Positions 1 through 8,532 are shown, counted from the first letter of the stretch. The stretch: 21,645 nucleotides of DNA from Paracoccaceae bacterium (GCA_030625695.1 DAOUQK010000018.1:1-21645); one strand, 5' to 3'. The notes: generated from the sequence alone by a model not told the origin. Numbers and translations are program-made.

Positions 1-1401
1 ATGAAAACCTGCCCCTGGAACCTCGAAGGTCTGTTCGCCGAAAAACCCTTTCGCTGGGCCGCCATGACCATCCCCCGCGCCGCGCCGCTTCTGGCCAAGC
101 TGGATGATGCTGTGGGCCATGGAGAACTGAATCTCGTCAAGAAATGGTGGTGGGATCTGGAACTGGCCAAAGATGGCGGCTATCATCCGACGTCGCAAAC
201 GGTCAATGCGCGCGGCCTGCAAAAAGACCTCGATCTGCGTTACTCAGACCAAACCCTCGCTGTCTACCCAGCCCCTTTGGCACCGCACCCCTGGCCTTAC
301 CCGTTCCCAATGGACCGCGAGGCGGGGATTGAAGCCTATCAATCCATGATCTCCGCCGAAGTCTACAAAACACGGCGCGCCAAAGGTGAAACCGGCGATT
401 GGGATCACACCTATTCCAACGATGGCACAAGCCCGGTGTTGCGGGTTGAAATCACCCAGGCACAGGAAATGGCCAAAGGCGTGACAAAATACGAATTCCG
501 CCTGCTCGATGGCGGCGACCTACCCCCATGGCAGGCCGGCGCCCACCTGGATATTGTCGTCGCCCCCGAATTCCTGCGCCAGTATTCCATGTCCGGAGAC
601 CCGGCGGATCGCTCAAAATACCAGATCGGCGTGTTGCGCGAAGATCAGGGCAGGGGTGGATCGGCGCTGCTGCACCGCATATTCAACGAAGGTCGCAAGG
701 TATTCATCTCGCGCCCTATCAACCACTTCCCGCTGGAGCCAAATGCACGCCATACCCTGCTGATGGGCGGGGGCATTGGCATTACGCCGATGATCGCCAT
801 GGCGCATGAACTGCACGCCAAAGGTGCCTCGTTCGAGCTGCATTATTGCATGTCCTCAAGGTCCACCGCCGGTTATCTCGACGATCTGACCGCCGCCGCC
901 TGGGCCAAAAAGGTATCGCTGCACATATCGGACGAAAATACCCGCGCCGACCTCGATGCGCTTCTGTCCGGCTACACTTCAGGCCACCATGTCTATACCT
1001 GCGGGCCCGACCGCTTCATGTCCGGCGTCGCCGAAGCAGCCGCACGCCAGGGTTTCCCCGAAAACGCCTGCCACCTCGAATACTTCTCGGTTCCCGAAAT
1101 CCCGGAATACCAGAACCACGCTTTCACATTACGCCTGACAGACGGTCGCGAATTTCAGGTCCCCGCCGATCAGTCCGCCACCGATATCCTGGCCCAAAAC
1201 GGTATCCACATAGACGTCAAATGCGCCGACGGCCTCTGCGGTACCTGCAAATGCTCCCTGACCAAAGGCGAGGTCGAACACCGCGACTTCGTGCTGTCCA
1301 ACGCCCAACGCCAAACCAACATCATCCTGTGCCAATCCCGCGCCGCTCACGCCGACGCCACCATCGAAATCGACTTGCCCACCCATACCAAATCCAACTA
1401 A
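1..1401 (+). CDS. Self-sufficient reductive dehalogenase (RdhA) fused to PDR/VanB-type reductase, C-terminal part (5' end outside window)
   Basis: This is the 3' part of a gene whose start lies to the left of the window; the ATG at base 1 is an internal Met codon. The first ~125 visible residues resemble the end of a corrinoid reductive dehalogenase: Cys4 in KTCPWN fits the last ligand of a ferredoxin-type 4Fe-4S motif (CxxxCP), followed by the AxLLAKLDDxxGHG...KWWW stretch. Then comes a full phthalate-dioxygenase-reductase module: flavin motif RQYS (193-196), nucleotide-binding GGGIGITP (256-263), CGPDRFM (334-340), and a C-terminal plant-type 2Fe-2S ferredoxin with Cys408, 413, 416 and 444. 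Aerobic, respiration-independent RdhAs of the BhbA type are built this way: the fused reductase passes NAD(P)H electrons to the cobalamin site for reductive removal of halogen from organohalides. The reductase call is near certain. The RdhA call rests on the short N-terminal piece. The alternative is an oxygenase reductase with an unusual N-terminal extension. Confidence 0.85.
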   Translation: MKTCPWNLEGLFAEKPFRWAAMTIPRAAPLLAKLDDAVGHGELNLVKKWWWDLELAKDGGYHPTSQTVNARGLQKDLDLRYSDQTLAVYPAPLAPHPWPYPFPMDREAGIEAYQSMISAEVYKTRRAKGETGDWDHTYSNDGTSPVLRVEITQAQEMAKGVTKYEFRLLDGGDLPPWQAGAHLDIVVAPEFLRQYSMSGDPADRSKYQIGVLREDQGRGGSALLHRIFNEGRKVFISRPINHFPLEPNARHTLLMGGGIGITPMIAMAHELHAKGASFELHYCMSSRSTAGYLDDLTAAAWAKKVSLHISDENTRADLDALLSGYTSGHHVYTCGPDRFMSGVAEAAARQGFPENACHLEYFSVPEIPEYQNHAFTLRLTDGREFQVPADQSATDILAQNGIHIDVKCADGLCGTCKCSLTKGEVEHRDFVLSNAQRQTNIILCQSRAAHADATIEIDLPTHTKSN

Positions 1402-1438
1402 CACGTGCCCCTAACCTCATCTTTGGTCTTCAAATATC

Positions 1439-1486
1439 CCGGGGGGAGACGCCAAAGGCGGCGGGGGGCTGGCCCCCACACCCCGG
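1439..1486. repeat. GC-rich compound palindrome in the intergenic gap
   Basis: Nested inverted repeats: an outer stem CCGGGG (1439-1444) with CCCCGG (1481-1486), an inner CGCC-AAA-GGCG hairpin (1450-1460) and a GGGGG/CCCCC hairpin around 1464-1477. It begins 37 bases after the stop of the dehalogenase gene. There is no T-run after it, so a simple intrinsic terminator is not clear. G/C-rich elements of this general look recur between genes in Rhodobacterales, so a dispersed intergenic repeat is as likely as a terminator. The rest of the 1402-1640 gap holds the FNR-type box and no supported gene. Confidence 0.45.
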
Positions 1487-1570
1487 TTGCCTGGCCGAAC
1501 CACAAAGTTCATTCCCAACCCCGGCCCAACCCTGACCTCGCCTTAAATCTGAAAAATTCTTGCCCGATAA

Positions 1571-1584
1571 TTGACCTCGCTCAA
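1571..1584 (+). promoter_or_regulatory. FNR/NnrR/Dnr-type operator upstream of nnrS
   Basis: TTGACCTCGCTCAA fits the TTGA-N6-TCAA dyad recognised by CRP/FNR-family regulators of anaerobic and nitric-oxide metabolism (FnrL, NnrR, Dnr types). Its centre (1577.5) would place a class II transcription start near 1619, about 22 bases before the ATG at 1641. The downstream gene encodes an NnrS-type protein, a known target of this kind of regulator. Which family member binds cannot be told from the site. Confidence 0.6.
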
Positions 1585-1640
1585 GGACGTCCTCCTACGT
1601 GGCCCTAAAACCGGGTCAGTGCCCCTTCAAGAATTGTCTT

Positions 1641-2825
1641 ATGTCTGACCCAATGCCTCCACAACTCACGAAGAACGCCAAACCCACCGGGTTCCTGTCC
1701 CTGGGTCTGAAACCGTTTTTCCTCGGCGTCGCCCTGTTCGCCATTCTTGCGATTGCCCTTTGGGCTCTGACATTGCAGGGGCTGAGCCTGATCACCCCGA
1801 CCTATGGCATGCACCTTTGGCACATGCATGAAATGCTGTTCGGCTATGGCTCGGCCGTTTTGACCGGGTTCCTCCTGACCGCTGTCCCCAACTGGACCGG
1901 GCGCAAACCATTGTCCGGTGTTGGCCTCGGTGCTTTGTGGCTGGTTTGGCTGGCAGGCCGTGCCGCGATGATGCTGGGCGCGCCACCGCTGGAACTGGTA
2001 ACGCTGGATGTCAGCTTTCTGCTGCTGGTCATCCTGATTGTCACACGCGACATTGTAATCGCGCGAAACTGGCGCAATCTGATGGTGTTGGGGCCAATCC
2101 TGTTGATCGCCGTTGGCAACGCCACTTTCCACGTCGAAGTCATCACCAATGGCGCACCGGACTACGGCCCAAGGATCGGGTTGGGCGGCTTGGTGTTTCT
2201 GGTCATGCTGATCGGCGGACGCATCATTCCCGCCTTCAGCCGCAACTGGCTGGTCAAACAAGGGGCAACCCGCCCTCCCACCATGTTTTCGCGGTTCGAC
2301 GCAATTGTCCTGCTACTCACACTGGCAGCACTGGCGCGCTGGGTGCTGATACCATCCGGCCCGTTGACCGGCGCGGCTTTGGGCGTGGTCGCTCTGTTGC
2401 ATCTGCTGCGATTGATGCGCTGGTGCGGGTTGGCCACCTTGTCCAACCCGTTGTTGTTTGTGCTGCATGCGGCTTACGCAATGATCCCGACCGGTCTGGC
2501 CTTGCTGGGTATGGCCGCTGGATGGAACGACGTGGCCCTGTACGTTGCCGCCCTGCACCTGTTGGGAATCGGCGTAGTCGGTGCCATGACCCTCGCGGTC
2601 ATGTCCCGGGCCAGCCTCGGCCACACCGGTCAGGCCTTGCGGGCAGACAGATGGTTGCAGGCAGGTCTGACGTCAATCTTCCTGTCGGCCTTCGCCCGGG
2701 TGCTGGCCGAATTCAGCGATTTCCAGACCACCCTGATCACGTTTTCTGCGCTGTTCTGGATCGCCGGTTTTACACTCTTCATTGTCCGTATCGGCCCGGG
2801 GCTGCTCGCGTCGAAGCCCCGTTAG
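1641..2825 (+). CDS. nnrS: NnrS family heme/copper membrane protein
   Basis: This is a 394-residue, strongly hydrophobic protein with about 12 membrane segments. Family signatures are the histidine-rich LWHMHEMLFGYG segment (residues ~54-65), FLLTAVPNWTG (~74-84) just after it, and GGRIIPAFSRNWL further on. NnrS proteins bind heme and copper and are linked to nitric oxide or nitrosative-stress tolerance; the reaction is not settled. The frame stays open back to a GTG at 1599, but ATG 1641 is preferred: an FNR-type box at 1571-1584 implies a transcript starting near 1619, and homology begins after 1641. The gene stops 2 bases from the end of the convergent lipoprotein gene. Expression under low oxygen or NO is inferred from the box. 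Confidence 0.9.
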   Translation: MSDPMPPQLTKNAKPTGFLSLGLKPFFLGVALFAILAIALWALTLQGLSLITPTYGMHLWHMHEMLFGYGSAVLTGFLLTAVPNWTGRKPLSGVGLGALWLVWLAGRAAMMLGAPPLELVTLDVSFLLLVILIVTRDIVIARNWRNLMVLGPILLIAVGNATFHVEVITNGAPDYGPRIGLGGLVFLVMLIGGRIIPAFSRNWLVKQGATRPPTMFSRFDAIVLLLTLAALARWVLIPSGPLTGAALGVVALLHLLRLMRWCGLATLSNPLLFVLHAAYAMIPTGLALLGMAAGWNDVALYVAALHLLGIGVVGAMTLAVMSRASLGHTGQALRADRWLQAGLTSIFLSAFARVLAEFSDFQTTLITFSALFWIAGFTLFIVRIGPGLLASKPR

Positions 2826-2827
2826 AA

Positions 2828-3304
2828 TCAGCTCTTACCGCCCGTCGTGACAATCTGCCAACGACCGTCCTGATGGCGAATGGCACAGGCATCATCCGTC
2901 AATTTCGGCAGAACTGTGGTTTGCTCCGGCACAACCTGTGCCTTGATCGTATTGTCGCACAGCGGCACCTCAACCGGACGATAGCCTTTTTGTGCCATAC
3001 ATTGCCCTTCGACACGGGCTCGAAGTCCGGCATTAACGTCGACTGTGTAAATATGCCCTTGCGCCCAATACCCCGGATAGACCGTGCATTTTGGCCCATT
3101 ACAAATCCGCCGTGACGGCACAAAAATCGGTGGACTCTGGCGGATCTGGTTGGCCACGGGTGCGTCTTTGACCGCGCGCACCTCGCAGGTCAATTGATCG
3201 CTTTGCATTCGCGCCACCGAAACACCGGCCCGGTGATAGATCGAAAGCGGCGCACAAGCCATCATGGTCAATCCAAGCAGCACAAAATGGGCAATATGTT
3301 TCAT
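2828..3304 (-). CDS. Putative cysteine-containing lipoprotein of unknown function
   Basis: About 158 residues with an N-terminal signal (MKHIAHFVLLGLTMMAC) whose hydrophobic stretch ends in a lipobox-like MMAC, making Cys17 the likely lipidated residue. The mature part carries further cysteines (LTCEV, RICNGPKC, GQCMAQKG, EVPLC, DDACAI), so periplasmic disulfides are likely. I recognise no catalytic motif. The repeated Cys plus QKGYRPV pattern is similar to small envelope lipoproteins of Rhodobacterales, but I cannot name a function. An alternative start 9 bases upstream (3313) adds MCD; neither start has a strong ribosome site. It is convergent with nnrS and divergent from trkA. Confidence 0.6.
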   Translation of the reverse strand: MKHIAHFVLLGLTMMACAPLSIYHRAGVSVARMQSDQLTCEVRAVKDAPVANQIRQSPPIFVPSRRICNGPKCTVYPGYWAQGHIYTVDVNAGLRARVEGQCMAQKGYRPVEVPLCDNTIKAQVVPEQTTVLPKLTDDACAIRHQDGRWQIVTTGGKS

Positions 3305-3421
3305 ATCGCACATACTGCCCGAATCCGGCGATCAAGACAATTGAATTGACCGTGCCGGGCGCATCTGTCAGTCTAAAGGCTGGCCAAAAGCTGGCTGAAG
3401 GCGACCAAGGGTCATAACCTC

Positions 3422-4798
3422 ATGAAGGTCATCATTTGCGGAGCAGGGCAGGTCGGCTGGCAAATCGCCAGGCATCTTTCAGGCGAATTGAACGACGTAA
3501 CTGTGGTGGATTCCAATCCCGATCTGGTGCGCCGGGCCGCCGATTCTCTGGATGTGCAGGGCATTGCCGGTTTCGCCAGCTATCCGGACGTTCTGGATCG
3601 GGCAGGGGCGCGCGACGCCGATATGATCATCGCAGCCACCCATTCCGATGAAGTCAACATGGTCACCTGTCAGGTGGCCCATTCGGTGTTTGGCATCCAG
3701 CGTAAAATCGCCCGGCTACGCTCGCAGTCCTACCTCGACGCGATTTATTCCGATCTGTACCGGCGCGACCATATGCCAATCGACGTGGTGATATCGCCCG
3801 AACGCGAAGTTGCCGCCGCCGCCATGCAGCGCCTGTCGGCCCCCGCCGCCTTTGACACCGAAACCTTCATGGGCGGCAAAGCCCAGCTTTTGGGGATAAC
3901 GCTGGAAGAGGATTGCCCGGTGGTCAACACGCCGCTGCGCCAGCTGACCGACTTGTTTTCAACTCTGCGGAGCGTGGTGGTTGGGGTGCGCCGTGAGGGG
4001 CGGTTGTTTGCGGCCAAATCCGGCGATCAGCTGTTTGTCGGTGACAGTGTCTATATTTTGTGCCACGGCGACGACATCTCGCGCACCCTCGAAATATTCG
4101 GCAAAACCCAGAAGAAACAGGAACGTGTGGTGATCGTCGGCGGTGGCAATGTCGGCCTTGCGGTGGCGAAAGCACTTGAGTCCGGCGAAGGCCGTATCCG
4201 TGCCAAGGTAATTGAACGCGACCGGAAAATTGCCGAAGCTGCTGCCGAAGCATTGGAACGCACCATTGTGCTGAACGGCGACGGGTTGGACGCCGCCTTG
4301 CTGGGCGAGGCGGGCATTGCCCGGGCTGATGCGATGCTGGCGGTGACGGACGATGACAAAACCAACATGCTGGCGGCCGTGCGCGCCAAGGCCGAAGGTT
4401 GCCCATTGGCGATTGCCCTGATCAACGACCCCACACTGGTGCCATTGATGGAACCATTGGGCATCGACGCCTATATCAACCCGCGCGCCACCACCGTCAG
4501 TTCAATCCTGCGCCACATCCGCCACGGACGGGTGCGTCAGGTCTATTCCATCGGTGATGCCGAGGCCGAGGTGATCGAGGCCGAAATCATGTCAACTTCG
4601 CCCATGGCCGGGCAACGCCTGCGCGACATTGATTTCCCCGAAGGGGTGATTGTCGGCGGGGTGCTGAAAGGCGACGACATGCAGCGCCCGTCGGGCAGCA
4701 CGCGGATCGAGGCCAAAGATGTGGTGGCAATCTTTGCCATGACCGAAGACGTGCCCGAGGTCGAGCGGCTGTTGCAGGTCTCGATCGACTTTTTCTGA
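3422..4798 (+). CDS. trkA: Trk potassium uptake system, regulatory NAD-binding subunit TrkA
   Basis: This 458-residue cytoplasmic protein gates the TrkH potassium channel in response to bound nucleotide. It has the duplicated RCK layout of full-length TrkA: the first Rossmann fold starts with GAGQVG (residues 7-12) and acidic VVDSN at the end of strand 2. A first TrkA-C domain follows (~140-225), then a second Rossmann fold begins at VVIVGGGNVG (~residue 237) and a second TrkA-C domain ends the protein. Length is normal for the family. It lies 2 bases upstream of trkH, so the two are almost certainly co-transcribed and translationally coupled. A trkA gene close to hfq and hflX is a familiar alphaproteobacterial order. 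Confidence 0.97.
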   Translation: MKVIICGAGQVGWQIARHLSGELNDVTVVDSNPDLVRRAADSLDVQGIAGFASYPDVLDRAGARDADMIIAATHSDEVNMVTCQVAHSVFGIQRKIARLRSQSYLDAIYSDLYRRDHMPIDVVISPEREVAAAAMQRLSAPAAFDTETFMGGKAQLLGITLEEDCPVVNTPLRQLTDLFSTLRSVVVGVRREGRLFAAKSGDQLFVGDSVYILCHGDDISRTLEIFGKTQKKQERVVIVGGGNVGLAVAKALESGEGRIRAKVIERDRKIAEAAAEALERTIVLNGDGLDAALLGEAGIARADAMLAVTDDDKTNMLAAVRAKAEGCPLAIALINDPTLVPLMEPLGIDAYINPRATTVSSILRHIRHGRVRQVYSIGDAEAEVIEAEIMSTSPMAGQRLRDIDFPEGVIVGGVLKGDDMQRPSGSTRIEAKDVVAIFAMTEDVPEVERLLQVSIDFF

Positions 4799-4800
4799 CC

Positions 4801-6333
4801 ATGGGCGCGCGTTCAACCCGCAATATTCTGACCTATCTGCCACTGTTCCTGCTGGTCTGGACGATTGGTGCATTGGCGATGTTTGTGCCTGCCGTCTTTG
4901 CGCTGGTTCAGGGCAATATGCCCGTCGCCCGTTCGTTCGCCTTTGCCGCCGCACTGGGGCTTACCCTGGTGACATTGGTGGCACTGGCGCGCGCCTCTCG
5001 TAAGCCACGCCATGGGACGTTGGGGCAGTTGCTCGCCTTGCTGGGTATGTTCACAATTTTGCCGGCCTTTCTGGCCGTGCCGCTGCATGATGCACTTGGC
5101 ACCACCAGCTTTCTTAATGCCTATTTCGACATGGTCAGCGCCATCACCACCACCGGTGCCACCCTGTTTGATGATCCCACCCGATTGCCCCCGTCGCTGC
5201 ACCTGTGGCGTGCCTTGGTGGCATGGCTGGGCGGTTTGCTGATGTGGGTTGCGGCCTCGGCCATCCTCGCACCCCTGTCACTGGGCGGGTTCGAGGTGAC
5301 AACGCGCGGTCAGCCGGGCCGCTCGATGATGACACCGATGCACATGACATCCGCCGACCCGCGCAAGCGGTTGACCCGAATCACCGCGACACTGGCACCG
5401 GTCTATGCCGGATTGACGCTGGCGATATGGGTGTTGTTGATGATATCGGGCGAAACCTCACTTACCGGCGTGATCCATGCAATGTCAGTGATGTCCACCT
5501 CTGGCATTTCACCGGTTGGCGGGCTAACGCACGCACAGGCCGGATTTCGCGGTGAAATGATCCTGTTCCTGTTCATGTTCTTTGCCCTGTCACGTCTGAC
5601 GTTCTCGAACGACACCGCCACCACCGGCTTTTCCCGCCTCGACAAAGACCCGGAGTTCCGCATCGGTTTGATGCTGATTATTGGCCTGCCCGTCGCCTTG
5701 TTCCTGCGCCACTGGTGGGCGGCGTTTGATGTGGAGACGTCGCAAGATCTAACGCTGGCCTTGCGGGCGTTTTGGGGGGCGATGTTCACCGTTATGTCGT
5801 TCCTGACCACCACCGGCTTTGAAAGTGCCGACTGGCAAGAAGCGCGCCAATGGTCTGGTCTTGGCACGCCGGGTCTGATCCTAATGGGTCTGGCGCTGAT
5901 CGGCGGCGGGGTGGCGACCACCGCTGGGGGGGTGAAGCTGTTGCGGGTCTATGCGCTTTATCTTAACGGCAAACGCGAAATGGAACAATTGGTGCATCCC
6001 AGTTCGGTCAGCGGGGCCGGGGTCGGCAACCGGCGAATCCAGAAAAATGGTGCCTTTATCGCCTGGGTGTTTTTCATGCTGTTTGCCCTGTCATTGGCGC
6101 TGATCACCGTGACCTTGGCTGCTTTAGGTTCCAGCTTTGATCAGGCTTTGGTGCTGAGCATTGCCACGCTGTCCACCACCGGGCCGTTAATTGATATTGC
6201 CGCAGAAACACCAATTCATTTGGCGGAAATGGGTGATACGGCCAAGCTGGTTTTAAGTGCTGCGATGGTGTTGGGACGGCTGGAAACCCTGGCAATTATC
6301 GCATTGTTCACACCGGATTTATGGCGCAACTAA
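4801..6333 (+). CDS. trkH: Trk/Ktr-type potassium channel subunit TrkH
   Basis: A 510-residue inner-membrane protein forming the potassium-conducting pore that partners TrkA. It shows four membrane-pore-membrane units. The pore loops with the selectivity-filter glycine are TTTGAT (116-121), STSGIS (232-237), LTTTGFES (335-342) and STTG (458-461). Length is typical of TrkH (around 480-510). The ATG is 2 bases after the trkA stop, consistent with one operon. A gap of 118 bases to hfq holds an imperfect hairpin (about 6348-6369) without a T-run, so read-through into hfq is possible. Confidence 0.96.
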
Positions 6334-6451
6334 GGGCCGCATTTGTCTCCAGACCTTTTTATGGCTGGAAACTTGCGATGCTTCACTTCATAATCACCTT
6401 AGGGGAGTGCGCCGATACGCGGCGCTTTGCAAGAATAAAGGCGATATTACA

Positions 6452-6691
6452 ATGGCTTCGGACAGACAGAATCTTCAGGACGCGTTCCTGAATCATGTAC
6501 GTAAAACCAAGGTCCCGGTGACGATATTTCTGATCAACGGGGTGAAATTGCAGGGCGTGATCACATGGTTTGACAACTTTTGCGTGCTATTGCGCCGGGA
6601 TGGTCAGTCACAACTGGTCTATAAACACGCGATTTCAACTATCATGCCGTCCCAACCAATCAGCCTGTATGAGGGCGAAGACGCCTCTTGA
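6452..6691 (+). CDS. hfq: RNA chaperone Hfq
   Basis: 79 residues, the usual compact size of alphaproteobacterial Hfq. The protein forms a hexameric Sm-like ring that pairs small RNAs with mRNAs. Visible signatures are QNLQDAFLN at the N terminus, the Sm1 strand region ([17 protein letters not shown]) and the Sm2 motif YKHAIST (residues ~57-63). The frame is open further upstream, but homology begins at MASDRQ, with an AAAGG ribosome site about 10 bases before the ATG. The stop codon overlaps the hflX start in a TGATG arrangement, giving translational coupling. The C-terminal tail is short, as in other alphaproteobacteria. Confidence 0.97.
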
Positions 6692-7962
6692 TGGATCAAG
6701 ATCCTGTACGCACCCGTGCCTGGGTGTTGCACCCGGATATCAAATCTGTCCGTAATCGCCGTGCGGCCACGCCTGCGCTGGCCGAAGGCGTCGCATTGGC
6801 GGCGGCTTTGCCCGATCTTGACGTGATCGGGTCTGACATCGTGCCCTTGCCAAAACCCCACGCCGGGGCGTTGTTCGGGTCCGGTAAGATCGCCGAGATT
6901 GCCGCGTTGCTGGCGGGTGAAGACATTGATCTGGTGCTGATTGATGGCACGGTTACGCCGGTGCAGCAGCGCAATCTGGAAAAGGCGTGGGACGTAAAAC
7001 TGCTGGATCGCACCGGGTTGATCCTTGAGATTTTTAGCGATCGTGCCCGCACCAAAGAAGGTGTGTTGCAGGTCGAAATGGCGGCCCTGTCGTATCAACG
7101 GACCCGACTGGTACGCGCCTGGACCCACCTTGAACGCCAACGCGGCGGACTTGGTTTTGTCGGCGGTCCCGGTGAAACCCAGATCGAAGCCGACCGCCGG
7201 GCGATCGACGACCAATTGGTGCGCCTGCGCCGCCAGTTGGAAAAGGTGGTCAAAACCCGTACCCTGCACCGCGCCGCACGGGCCAAGGTGCCCTATCCGA
7301 TTGTCGCCTTGGTGGGCTATACCAATGCTGGCAAATCGACCCTGTTCAATCGGTTGACCGGGGCTAAGGTGATGGCCAAGGACATGTTGTTCGCCACCTT
7401 GGACCCGACCATGCGCCGGGTCGAACTGCCGGACGGACCGCAGATAATAATGTCCGACACGGTTGGTTTTATCTCGGATCTGCCGACCGAATTGGTTGCC
7501 GCTTTTCGCGCCACGTTGGAAGAAGTTTTGGCGGCTGATCTGATCGTGCATGTGCGCGACATCAGCCATGCCGATACTGCGGCGCAGGCGCGCGACGTTG
7601 AGACGATCCTGACCACGCTGGGCGTCGATCCTGACCGGCCCCGGATTGAGCTGTGGAACAAGCTTGACCTGTTGGAGCCGGACGAAGCCGACGCAGCACG
7701 CACCCGTGCAGCACGCGAACCGGGAATATTCGCCATATCTGCGCTAAGCGGCGAAGGTTTGGATGATCTGCTGACCGAGATTGGAGACATGGTGCAGGGC
7801 ACGCGCCATGAAGCTCAACTGAGTCTAAGTTTTGCCGAGGGCAAACAACGCGCCTGGTTATTTCAGCAGGATATCGTACAGCAAGAGACACAGACCGAAA
7901 AAGGGTTTGAGATCACGGTGATCTGGAACGCCAAGCAGGAAGCGCAGTTTTATTCGCTTTAA
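6691..7962 (+). CDS. hflX: GTPase HflX
   Basis: A 423-residue ribosome-associated GTPase; family members bind 50S subunits and rescue or split stalled ribosomes under stress. The N-terminal GTP-binding-associated domain includes HPHAG-like PKPHAGALFGSGK and the glycine-rich GGLGFVGGPGETQIE linker. The G domain follows: P-loop GYTNAGKST (from residue 209), G3 DTVGF, G4 NKLD and G5 SAL. The start is placed at the ATG within TGATG; a TTG one codon earlier is in frame but less likely. The gene follows hfq directly, the conserved hfq-hflX pair. Confidence 0.96.
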   Translation: MDQDPVRTRAWVLHPDIKSVRNRRAATPALAEGVALAAALPDLDVIGSDIVPLPKPHAGALFGSGKIAEIAALLAGEDIDLVLIDGTVTPVQQRNLEKAWDVKLLDRTGLILEIFSDRARTKEGVLQVEMAALSYQRTRLVRAWTHLERQRGGLGFVGGPGETQIEADRRAIDDQLVRLRRQLEKVVKTRTLHRAARAKVPYPIVALVGYTNAGKSTLFNRLTGAKVMAKDMLFATLDPTMRRVELPDGPQIIMSDTVGFISDLPTELVAAFRATLEEVLAADLIVHVRDISHADTAAQARDVETILTTLGVDPDRPRIELWNKLDLLEPDEADAARTRAAREPGIFAISALSGEGLDDLLTEIGDMVQGTRHEAQLSLSFAEGKQRAWLFQQDIVQQETQTEKGFEITVIWNAKQEAQFYSL

Positions 7963-8007
7963 CGACCCGGAAATAATCAGTTACGATGAATATATCCGTA
8001 GGGTCAT

Positions 8008-8023
8008 CCTGCAGGCGTGCAGG
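8008..8023. terminator. Possible hairpin between convergent hflX and SnoaL-like gene
   Basis: CCTGCA-GGCG-TGCAGG forms a perfect 6-bp stem with a 4-base loop, in the 62-base gap between two convergent genes. No T-run follows on either strand, so its role as a terminator is only suggested by position. Confidence 0.3.
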
Positions 8024-8024
8024 T

Positions 8025-8420
8025 CTAACCCCCGTCAATCTGGCGCTGATAGTCCTCAGCGTCAAACCAGCCGAGTGAGGTGCGCACCTTATTGGTGCCG
8101 TCCAGCTCCCATTCTTCCCAACCCGTGACAACCACGTGGTTCTTGGTCTCGGCGTGGTGCCCCTCCAAGGTCCAGGCAAATAAGGCGTGTGCCCCGGCAC
8201 AGCGCATCAGATCACAACGTATTTCCAGATCGGGGAATTCTGCGTGGAACCCAGCGGCCATTTCGGTGATGGCCTGCGTGCCCACCACCGCCTCGCCGCG
8301 GTTGATCGAAATCTGCCCGTCGGGGGCATAAAAGCCGGCGACCTCTGCGGGATTGCCGGAACTCCAGGCGTTGGCGTACTCGGATGCCAGCGTTTGCAGG
8401 ATATCATTTTTCGTCGCCAT
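8025..8420 (-). CDS. SnoaL/NTF2-like small protein
   Basis: 131 residues with the cone-shaped NTF2-like fold pattern: an N-terminal helix (ILQTLASEYANAWSSGNPAEVAGFY), then the APDGQI strand, AITEMAAGFHAEFPDLE helix, and a run of beta strands (ALFAWTLEGHH..., VTGWEEWELDG). The NPAEVAGFYAPDG segment is typical of SnoaL-like/DUF4440-type polyketide-cyclase relatives. The family includes isomerases, cyclases and many proteins of unknown role, so no substrate can be assigned. The gene is preceded by a purine-rich GGGGGG ribosome site. It lies 112 bases downstream of the penicillin-acylase-family gene on the same strand; a functional link is not established. Confidence 0.8.
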   Translation of the reverse strand: MATKNDILQTLASEYANAWSSGNPAEVAGFYAPDGQISINRGEAVVGTQAITEMAAGFHAEFPDLEIRCDLMRCAGAHALFAWTLEGHHAETKNHVVVTGWEEWELDGTNKVRTSLGWFDAEDYQRQIDGG

Positions 8421-8532
8421 TATTGCCCCCCAAAGGCTGTTGGTCAGATCACGTTAGCGCAGTTATCCATGTTCGTCGACAATTCTGACAGCTAAAGGGA
8501 AGTTGAGATCAATATTCCGCTTAGAACCGGGT

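Noticed and set aside
1..3. ATG at the first base as a true start codon
   Set aside because: The following residues begin in the middle of an iron-sulfur motif (KTCPWN), so the frame most likely continues to the left of the window.
846..1535. 229-codon + strand frame overlapping the reductase
   Set aside because: It is a shadow of the dehalogenase-reductase gene: arginine/proline-rich, low-complexity, no recognisable domain.
1405..1608. 67-codon frame in the intergenic gap
   Set aside because: It runs through the GC-rich palindrome and the regulatory box, with proline/arginine-rich content and no ribosome site.
1599..1640. GTG extension of nnrS
   Set aside because: The FNR-type box implies a transcript starting near 1619, and the added residues are not part of the conserved family.
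1937..3115. 392-codon + strand frame
   Set aside because: It overlaps nnrS and the lipoprotein gene out of frame and has biased, non-protein-like composition.
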